11,306 nt of DNA, from assembly GCA_944385305.1 (NCBI GenBank), contig CALWWS010000149.1, positions 1-11,306 on the forward strand, in the 5' to 3' direction. How positions within the stretch are numbered: the first letter of the stretch is position 1; every line of letters starts with the position of its first letter. The notes under the pieces were generated by a model. The model saw nothing but the letters and a program-made list of their open reading frames with translations. It ran no database searches and was not told where the DNA came from. Below, in pieces: positions 6,663 through 11,306 of this stretch. A program made the translations under genes and the position numbers. This DNA comes from an uncultured Oscillospiraceae bacterium (GTDB lineage Bacteria > Bacillota > Clostridia > Oscillospirales > Oscillospiraceae).

Positions 6663-7264
6663 GATACGGCATGCTCATCGACCTGAACAAGTGCGTGGGC
6701 TGCAACGCCTGTACCGTGGCCTGCCGCAACAACAACGGCACCCCCGCCGGGGTGAGCCTGCACAAGCTGCTCAAGTACGAGGCCGGGGTGTACCCCAACG
6801 CCAAGATGAAGTTCCGGCCCATGCCCTGCATGCACTGTCAGGACGCCCCCTGCGCCAAGGTGTGCCCCACCGGGGCCACGGTGCAGCGCCCCGACGGCAT
6901 TGTGGATGTGGACGCCAACAAGTGCATCGGCTGCCGCAGCTGCATCACCGCCTGCCCCTACGACTCCCGCCAGTTCATCTGGGACTTCGGGGACTACTAC
7001 GAGCAGGCCCAGCCCACCCGGCTGGAGCAGAAGCGCCGTCTGGAGTTCCAGAAGGGCACGGTGGTCAAGTGCACCTTCTGCCTGACCCGGCTGCAGCAGG
7101 GCAAGGTGACCGCCTGCACCGCCACCTGTCCCTCCCAGTGCCGCGTCTTCGGCGATCTGGACGACCCCAACAGCGAGGTCTCCCGGGCCATCGTGGACAA
7201 GGGGGCCCGCCCCTTCCGCGAGGAGCTGGAGACTCACCCGTCCGTGTACTACGCGGGCGGCTAG
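6659..7264 (+). CDS. Four-cluster ferredoxin-type electron transfer subunit (DmsB/PsrB family)
   Basis: A 201-aa iron-sulfur protein that wires the molybdoenzyme to its membrane partner. All sixteen expected cluster cysteines are present: C12/C15/C18/C22, C57/C60/C65/C69, C89/C92/C95/C99 and C138/C141/C153/C157. The arrangement is that of DmsB, PsrB and NrfC proteins carrying four [4Fe-4S] clusters. It begins directly with MRYGMLIDLNKCVGC, without a signal peptide or C-terminal anchor, consistent with a cytoplasmic location alongside the catalytic subunit. The start overlaps the upstream stop by 4 bp (ATGA), so the two subunits are translationally coupled, which favours equal amounts. The NrfD gene follows after 18 bp. 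No missing ligands or truncation. Confidence 0.95.
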   Translation: MRYGMLIDLNKCVGCNACTVACRNNNGTPAGVSLHKLLKYEAGVYPNAKMKFRPMPCMHCQDAPCAKVCPTGATVQRPDGIVDVDANKCIGCRSCITACPYDSRQFIWDFGDYYEQAQPTRLEQKRRLEFQKGTVVKCTFCLTRLQQGKVTACTATCPSQCRVFGDLDDPNSEVSRAIVDKGARPFREELETHPSVYYAGG

Positions 7265-7282
7265 GAAGGAGGGGGATAAACT

Positions 7283-8314
7283 ATGCCACTGCTGATTCTG
7301 CTGGCCATTCTGGCCGTCATCGCCATCGTATGTATCTTCCACCAGCTCTCCCGTGGCTTTGCCAAAACCAACCTGAACGACCAGTACACCTGGGGTCTGT
7401 ACATCCAGGGCTTCTTCTTCCTGGTGTCCGCCGGGGCGGGGGCGCTGATGGTGCTCTCCATGCTCACCCTGGCCCAGGTACCCATGCCCGCGGGCTTTGC
7501 CGACTTCGGCAACGCTCTGGCCTTCACCCTGCTCATCGGGGGCATGGTAATTCTGGGTCTGGATCTGGGCAAGCCCATGCGCATCTTCTACATGATCACC
7601 AGCAAAAACTTCAAGTCCCCCCTCATCTGGGACTTCTACACCCTGGGCCTCACCGCCCTGCTCAGCCTGCTGTTCCTCTTCCCCTTCCTGTCGGAGAGCG
7701 GGGTGGGCAGCCAGGTCTGGGCCCTGCTGATGCTGCTGGCCGCCGGAATGTGCGTGACGGTGCACGCCATGTTCTTCCCCGCCCATGAGAAGGGGGGCAA
7801 CCAGGCCAACCTCTTCCTGGTGTTTGACACCTTTCTGTTCAGCCTGTCCGGCGGATGCGCCCTGCTCACCCTGATGGGGGCCTACCTGGGGCTCTCCCTG
7901 CCCCTGCTCTCCCGGTGCCTGTTCCTGCTGGCCATCCTGCTGCTCCTCTCCGCCGCCGGGCACAAGATCGCCCCCCTGCGCAGCGGGAGGGACGGTCTGC
8001 TCACGGTGTGCAATCTGCTCAAGATTCTGGTAGTTGTCCTGCTGGCCGTGTGGCAGTGGGCCGCGCCCACCCAGGGCCTGGCCGTCGCCGCCGCCGCCCT
8101 GGCTCTGGTGCTCCTCTTCCTGGAGAAGTACCACACCGTGGCCCACGCCCAGCACGAGCCCCCCATCCCCGGCACCTACGGGAGCCACCGCCCGGCGGCC
8201 ACCTACCGCCCGGCGGCCAAGGAGTGGCTCATCTTCATCGGCGGATTTTCCATCTGCCTGCTGCTGTGGGCGGGGATCTGCCTGCTGAAGGGGATCTGGC
8301 CGTGGACGCTGTAA
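7283..8314 (+). CDS. NrfD/PsrC-family integral membrane quinone-binding subunit
   Basis: A 343-aa highly hydrophobic protein with about nine to ten predicted transmembrane helices (near 2-19, 40-63, 77-95, 117-136, 144-164, 178-202, 208-226, 239-258, 264-280 and 315-336). The motif DLGKP (94-98) followed by FKSPLIWDFY (110-119) is typical of NrfD/PsrC proteins, the heme-free membrane subunits that exchange electrons between quinones and the attached Fe-S protein. A strong ribosome binding site (AGGAAGGAGGGGG) precedes the ATG. A polar loop rich in H and P (about 285-312) precedes the last helix. Its 3' end overlaps the start of the chaperone gene by 13 bp. In context it links the quinone pool to the molybdoenzyme. 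Electron direction (quinol oxidation or quinone reduction) is not proven, though the adjacent NDH-2 suggests quinol oxidation. Confidence 0.92.
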   Translation: MPLLILLAILAVIAIVCIFHQLSRGFAKTNLNDQYTWGLYIQGFFFLVSAGAGALMVLSMLTLAQVPMPAGFADFGNALAFTLLIGGMVILGLDLGKPMRIFYMITSKNFKSPLIWDFYTLGLTALLSLLFLFPFLSESGVGSQVWALLMLLAAGMCVTVHAMFFPAHEKGGNQANLFLVFDTFLFSLSGGCALLTLMGAYLGLSLPLLSRCLFLLAILLLLSAAGHKIAPLRSGRDGLLTVCNLLKILVVVLLAVWQWAAPTQGLAVAAAALALVLLFLEKYHTVAHAQHEPPIPGTYGSHRPAATYRPAAKEWLIFIGGFSICLLLWAGICLLKGIWPWTL

Positions 8315-8925
8315 CCGCCGCCCGGGGGCACCTCTACTCCTTCTTCTGCGGCCTGCTCGCCCCCCTGCCCTCGGCGGGGCTGCTGGAGCAGCTCACCCGG
8401 GGGGAAAACCTGGCCTATCTGGACGTGCTGCGCGGGCTGAACCAGGCGGAGATTACCGCCGGAGCGGAGGAGTTTGCCGCCTACCTGGGAGGCCTCACCC
8501 CGGAGATCACCTCCGGGGAGGTGGCCAGGCTGGCGGTGGATCGCACCGCCCTGCTCCGCGCCACCGGCGCGGGCGGGGTGAAGGCCCCCTATGAGCGCCT
8601 CTTCCGCCCCAAGAGCGAGGAGGAGACGGTGATCCCCGCCGTGCAGGCCTTCTACCGCCGGGCGGGGCTGCGCCAGCCCAACGCCCTGCAGGAGGCCCCC
8701 GACTACCTGCTCACCCAGCTGGAGTTTCTGGCCAACCTGTGCCTCCAGCAGGACACCCTGCCCCAGGCAGACCTGCTGTGCCGGGAGTTCTTCACCACCC
8801 ACGCGGGAACCTGGATGCCCGACTGGGCCGCCCAGGCCGCTCAGGCCGCCCAGACCGGCTTCTACCGGGGGGCGCTGGGCATGCTCTCCGGCTTCCTGCG
8901 CCTGGAGGGAGAGTTCTTCCAGTAA
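8302..8925 (+). CDS. TorD-like chaperone for molybdoenzyme assembly
   Basis: A 207-aa, mostly helical protein of the TorD/DmsD family, cytoplasmic chaperones that bind molybdoenzyme catalytic subunits during cofactor insertion. The diagnostic motif EAPDYLLTQLEFLANL (131-146) matches the family pattern E-x-PDH-x3-EL-x-F. Family-typical segments YERLFRP (97-103) and FFTTHAGTWMPDWA (163-176) are also visible. I chose the GTG at 8302 because it is preceded by GAAGGGGAT at good spacing and opens with MDAVTAARGHLYSFF, a normal TorD N-terminus. This makes a 13-bp overlap with the NrfD gene. The longer open frame upstream lies inside the NrfD gene and is spurious. As the last gene of the operon, it presumably matures the 895-aa subunit. 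With no Tat signal on that client, it would act in cofactor loading rather than export proofreading. Confidence 0.85.
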   Translation: MDAVTAARGHLYSFFCGLLAPLPSAGLLEQLTRGENLAYLDVLRGLNQAEITAGAEEFAAYLGGLTPEITSGEVARLAVDRTALLRATGAGGVKAPYERLFRPKSEEETVIPAVQAFYRRAGLRQPNALQEAPDYLLTQLEFLANLCLQQDTLPQADLLCREFFTTHAGTWMPDWAAQAAQAAQTGFYRGALGMLSGFLRLEGEFFQ

Positions 8926-8946
8926 ACGCCATTTCCGTTTTTGAAA

Positions 8947-8978
8947 AGGACGCCCCGGCCGATTGGCCGGGGCGTCCT
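8947..8978. terminator. Bidirectional terminator hairpin between the respiratory operon and the SASP gene
   Basis: A perfect 14-bp GC-rich stem: left arm 8947-8960, right arm 8965-8978, loop gatt. On the minus strand it is followed by TTTTCAAAAA, so it works best as the terminator of the SASP transcript. On the plus strand it lies 21 bp after the chaperone stop but is followed only by ctctgctt, a weak U-tract. Confidence 0.8.
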
Positions 8979-9045
8979 CTGCTTGGGGGGAGTGGGTTCA
9001 GGCCCCTCCCCGCCGGCTGAATTTGTCTTTCCCTTTCGGGGAAGG

Positions 9046-9249
9046 TTACTTCATGTTGTTCTCGTAGGCCTCGATCATCTTCTTGACCATCTGGCCGCCC
9101 ACGGAACCGGCCTCACGGCTGGTCAGGTCGCCATTGTAGCCCTGCTTCAGGTTGACGCCCACCTCCTGGGCGGCCTCCATCTTAAACTTGTTGAGAGCCT
9201 CGCGGGCGCTGGGGACAACAGCCTGGTTGGAATGATTGGAACTGGACAT
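9046..9249 (-). CDS. Alpha/beta-type small acid-soluble spore protein (SASP)
   Basis: A complete 67-aa protein of the usual SASP length. It has the family core KMEAAQEVGV (about residues 23-32), which includes the germination-protease recognition region. The conserved second half follows: GYNGDLTSREAGSVGGQMVK (about 37-56). These proteins coat DNA in the forespore core, protecting it from UV and heat, and are degraded at germination to supply amino acids. The ATG has a good ribosome binding site (AAGGAGAT) 9 nt upstream. The gene stands alone, convergent with the respiratory operon and divergent from the fumarase genes, as is normal for ssp genes. Expression is expected only in the forespore under sigma-G. 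It shows that the organism belongs to an endospore-forming lineage. Confidence 0.96.
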   Translation of the reverse strand: MSSSNHSNQAVVPSAREALNKFKMEAAQEVGVNLKQGYNGDLTSREAGSVGGQMVKKMIEAYENNMK

Positions 9250-9280
9250 AAGTCTTACATCTCCTTGTCTGTCAAATTTG

Positions 9281-9297
9281 TTGGATTGGGAATCCGA
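9281..9297. repeat. Small dyad in the SASP leader
   Basis: GGATT (9283-9287) and AATCC (9291-9295) form a 5-bp stem with a GGG loop, extended by a T-G wobble and a T-A pair. It would lie in the 5' leader of the SASP mRNA if the sigma-G promoter proposed here is right. It is small and may be chance. Confidence 0.2.
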
Positions 9298-9321
9298 ACA
9301 TAGCTTTGCCCCGGACGGTTT

Positions 9322-9350
9322 TTCTATGCGCTCCGCCTTCTGCTAATTCA
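9322..9350 (-). promoter_or_regulatory. Candidate sigma-G promoter of the SASP gene
   Basis: On the minus strand TGAATT (9350-9345) and CATAGAA (9328-9322) resemble the sigma-G -35 (TGAATA-like) and -10 (CATACTA-like) elements. The spacer is 16 nt, one or two shorter than usual. The leader would be about 65 nt. The call rests on the gene being an ssp gene. Confidence 0.4.
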
Positions 9351-9387
9351 TGGCCCTTTTGACAGCTTGGCCCGCTGCGCTTTTTCT

Positions 9388-9416
9388 TTGCTATTTCACA
9401 GGGGCCGTGCTAAAAT
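9388..9416 (+). promoter_or_regulatory. Candidate vegetative promoter of the fumarase genes
   Basis: TTGCTA (9388-9393), a 17-nt spacer and TAAAAT (9411-9416), preceded by TGC to give an extended -10 element, together form a good sigma-A-type promoter. The predicted start near 9423 leaves a leader of about 56 nt. A second TGATAAAAT at 9451-9459 has no matching -35 and lies too close to the ribosome binding site. Confidence 0.55.
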
Positions 9417-9478
9417 AACAGCATCCATCTGTTTTTCACAAGTTCTATTTTGATAAAATACGAAAGGGAGGGATCGCT

Positions 9479-10312
9479 GTGAGAGAGCTTGACGCCGCCC
9501 TGCTCACCGAAACGGTGGCCCGGCTGTGCATCCAGGCCAATCTCCGCCTGCCCGAGGATGTAAAGGAGCGCATCCAGGCCGCCCGGCAGGAGGAGGACTG
9601 GCCGGTGGCCCGGAATATTCTGGACAACATCATGGAAAACTACTCCATCGGCGGGGAGGTGCCCATCTGCCAGGACACCGGCATGGCCTGCGTCTTTCTG
9701 GAGGTGGGCCAGGAGGTACACATCCGGGGGGACGTCACCCAGGCGGTGAACGAGGGCGTGCGCCGGGGCTATGAGGAGGGCTACCTGCGCAAGTCCGTGG
9801 TGCGCGACCCCCTGGACCGGGTGAACACGGGGGACAACACCCCCGCCATGATCACCTATGAGCTGGTGCCCGGGGACAAGGTCACCGTCACCGTGGCCCC
9901 CAAGGGCTTTGGCAGCGAGAACATGAGCCGCATCGCCATGCTCAAGCCCTCCGACGGGGCGGAGGGGGTCAAAAATTTCATTGTGGACACGGTGGAGCAG
10001 GCGGGCCCCAACCCCTGCCCCCCCATTGTGGTGGGTGTGGGCGTCGGCGGCACCTTCGACAAGTGCGCCCTGCTGGCCAAAAAGGCCCTGCTGCGCCCCC
10101 TGGGCCAGCCCAGCCCCCTGCCCTTCTACCAGGCGATGGAGGCCGAGCTGCTGGAGCGGATCAACGCCCTGGGCATCGGCCCCCAGGGCTTCGGCGGGCG
10201 CACCACCGCCCTGGCGGTACACATCGAGACCCTGCCCACTCACATTGCCGGGCTGCCCTGCGCGGTGAACATCAACTGCCACGTGACCCGGCATATGACG
10301 GAGGTGATCTGA
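9479..10312 (+). CDS. Fumarate hydratase class I, alpha subunit
   Basis: A 277-aa N-terminal half of a class I (iron-sulfur) fumarase, which interconverts fumarate and L-malate using a [4Fe-4S] cluster as Lewis acid. The three likely cluster ligands are C64 in PICQDTG, C180 in NPCPPIVVGVGVGG and C267 in INCHVTRH. Other family features are NTGDNTPAM (116-124) and PKGFGSENMS (141-150). The GTG start is preceded by AAAGGGAGGGA; no better ATG lies upstream. The beta subunit gene follows after one base. The related two-subunit L(+)-tartrate dehydratase has the same architecture and cannot be excluded. Class I enzymes are oxygen-sensitive, which fits a strict anaerobe. The gene has its own promoter and is not part of the respiratory operon. 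Confidence 0.9.
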   Translation: MRELDAALLTETVARLCIQANLRLPEDVKERIQAARQEEDWPVARNILDNIMENYSIGGEVPICQDTGMACVFLEVGQEVHIRGDVTQAVNEGVRRGYEEGYLRKSVVRDPLDRVNTGDNTPAMITYELVPGDKVTVTVAPKGFGSENMSRIAMLKPSDGAEGVKNFIVDTVEQAGPNPCPPIVVGVGVGGTFDKCALLAKKALLRPLGQPSPLPFYQAMEAELLERINALGIGPQGFGGRTTALAVHIETLPTHIAGLPCAVNINCHVTRHMTEVI

Positions 10313-10313
10313 C

Positions 10314-10880
10314 ATGGCCAGACATATTACCGCGCCTCTCACCCCGGAAACCGCCCGCAGCCTGCGGGCGGGGGAGAGCGTGCTCCTCTCGGGCACGGTG
10401 TACACCGCCCGGGACGCCGCCCACAAGCGCCTGTGCGCCCTGGTGGCGGAGGGCAAGCCCCTGCCCTTCCCCATTGAGGGATCGGTCATCTACTTCGTGG
10501 GCCCCTCCCCCGCCCGGCCGGGGCAGCCCATCGGCTCGGCGGGCCCCACCACCAGCTACCGCATGGACGCCTACTCCCCCACCCTCCTGGCTCTGGGCCA
10601 GCTGGGCATGATCGGCAAGGGCAAGCGCAGCAAAGAGGTCATCGACGCCATGGTGAAGGCGGGCGCGGTGTACTTCGGCGCCATCGGCGGCGCGGGAGCC
10701 CTGCTGGCCAAGTGCGGGCAGGCCTCCCAGCTGGTGTGCTCTGAGGGTCCCGCCCCCGACGCCATCCGCCGCCTGGAGGTGGAAAACCTCCCCCTCACGG
10801 TGGTCATTGACAGCACAGGGGCCAACCTCTACGAGACCGGCCGGGCCGCCTATCTGGCCTGGCGGAAGCAGGAGAAGTAG
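10314..10880 (+). CDS. Fumarate hydratase class I, beta subunit
   Basis: A 188-aa protein corresponding to the C-terminal domain of single-chain class I fumarases. Conserved family segments include LSGTVYTARDAAHKR (25-39), GPTTSYRMD (77-85) and GKGKRSKEV (101-109), followed by AVYFGAIGGAGAL (118-130). It lies one base after the alpha-subunit stop. A near-perfect Shine-Dalgarno (GGAGGTGAT) is embedded in the end of the alpha gene, so the two are co-translated to form the heteromeric enzyme. It ends just before a long hairpin terminator. The alternative identity is L(+)-tartrate dehydratase beta subunit. Nothing in the neighbourhood (no tartrate transporter) favours that reading. Confidence 0.9.
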   Translation: MARHITAPLTPETARSLRAGESVLLSGTVYTARDAAHKRLCALVAEGKPLPFPIEGSVIYFVGPSPARPGQPIGSAGPTTSYRMDAYSPTLLALGQLGMIGKGKRSKEVIDAMVKAGAVYFGAIGGAGALLAKCGQASQLVCSEGPAPDAIRRLEVENLPLTVVIDSTGANLYETGRAAYLAWRKQEK

Positions 10881-10927
10881 CAGCAATCCCCCCTGCCGGG
10901 ACGGCAGGGGGGATTGCTGTCTGTCTG
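10881..10927. terminator. Terminator hairpin after the fumarase genes
   Basis: A perfect 18-bp stem (10881-10898 with 10902-10919) and a 3-nt loop gga begins at the base after the beta-subunit stop. It is followed on the plus strand by tctgtctg, a moderate U-tract. It lies between convergent genes and could also serve the minus-strand gene ending at 10932, although that side lacks a T-run. Confidence 0.75.
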
Positions 10928-10931
10928 GGCG

Positions 10932-11306
10932 CTATTCCAGGGTCAGGGGGCAGACCGTCTCGCCAATGCGCAGGCCCACGATGTCACCGGGATCCAGGGG
11001 CTCCTTGTCTCCGCACTGGTAGCTGTATTGCCAGAAGCTCCCGTCTCCCAGACCACCTCCCGAGCCGCTGGGCGGCCACTCGGTGCCGTCCTTCAGCAAA
11101 AAAACGGGGGTATTTTCCTCGTACCAGACGCGGTCGAAGTCCTCCAGCGTAGGGTTGAACTGAGCGAAGGCCCCATCCAGGCTGGTGAAGGTGGCTACAA
11201 TCTCCAGAGGGGTGCAGCTCACTGTCTCCAGTACGGCGGTCTTGTCTCCAATCTTGAACTCCAGCTCCGGCACAAAGTCCCGGGCATTGTTTTCCGACGG
11301 AAGGGT
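10932..11306 (-). CDS. C-terminal part of an unrecognised protein (5' end outside the window)
   Basis: The frame is open from the window edge to the TAG at 10932-10934 and shows the last 124 residues. An internal GTG at 11271-11273 is in frame, but there are no stops in the eleven codons upstream, so the gene most likely starts outside the window. The visible part is acidic and beta-rich in appearance: FKIGDKTAVLETVSCTPLEI near the front, a glycine/serine stretch PSGSGGGLGDGS in the middle, and DPGDIVGLRIGETVCPLTLE as the last 20 residues. The ending resembles C-terminal domains of some Firmicute membrane-anchored or anti-sigma-factor-like proteins, in which a loop 'DPxDIxxLxIGdxxxPL' closes the chain. 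I cannot confirm that and assign no function. Confidence 0.65.
   Translation of the reverse strand, partial: TLPSENNARDFVPELEFKIGDKTAVLETVSCTPLEIVATFTSLDGAFAQFNPTLEDFDRVWYEENTPVFLLKDGTEWPPSGSGGGLGDGSFWQYSYQCGDKEPLDPGDIVGLRIGETVCPLTLE

Noticed and set aside
9359..9364. Consensus TTGACA upstream of the fumarase genes as the -35 element
   Set aside because: No acceptable -10 hexamer lies 16-18 nt downstream. TTGCTA/TAAAAT further on fits better.
1..11306. CRISPR arrays, insertion sequences, tRNA or rRNA genes
   Set aside because: No regularly spaced direct repeats, transposase-like frame, tRNA fold or rRNA sequence was seen.

Overview
The window is GC-rich, compact DNA from what looks like an anaerobic, spore-forming Firmicute. 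A gut Oscillospiraceae relative (Flavonifractor/Lawsonibacter type) is the best guess. The evidence is strong G/C at third codon positions, AGGAGG-type ribosome binding sites, an alpha/beta-type small acid-soluble spore protein (SASP) gene, oxygen-sensitive two-subunit class I fumarase genes and a large molybdopterin/Fe-S respiratory enzyme. The genus is inferred, not shown.

Layout. Positions 1-128 hold the 3' end of an unrecognised plus-strand gene, followed by a strong hairpin terminator (149-190). A LysR-type regulator (196-1089, minus) is divergent from a seven-gene plus-strand operon (1312-8925). The 222-bp gap between them is packed with inverted repeats, including an ATAA-N7-TTAT LysR-type box. 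The operon encodes, in order: a small HepS-like protein; a long-chain polyprenyl diphosphate synthase; an NDH-2-type NAD(P)H:quinone dehydrogenase; a bis-MGD molybdopterin oxidoreductase; a four-cluster ferredoxin subunit (PsrB/DmsB type); an NrfD/PsrC membrane subunit; and a TorD-like chaperone. Most junctions overlap, which suggests a single translationally coupled transcript. A bidirectional hairpin (8947-8978) closes the operon and also terminates the convergent SASP gene (9046-9249, minus). A divergent intergenic region (9250-9478) then leads to the fumarase alpha and beta genes (9479-10880) with their own promoter and terminator. The window ends inside an unrecognised minus-strand gene (10932 to beyond 11306).

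How it fits together. The seven-gene operon reads as a nearly self-contained anaerobic respiratory module. Two genes would make the isoprenoid tail of a (demethyl)menaquinone, one would feed NADH electrons into that quinone, and three would form a quinone-coupled molybdoenzyme complex, with a dedicated chaperone for its maturation. The divergent LysR regulator probably senses the substrate or a related metabolite. The substrate of the molybdoenzyme cannot be read from the sequence. Neither the catalytic nor the Fe-S subunit has a Tat signal, so the active site is predicted to face the cytoplasm. This module, with its unknown electron acceptor, is the most interesting content. The fumarase and SASP genes look like ordinary neighbours.
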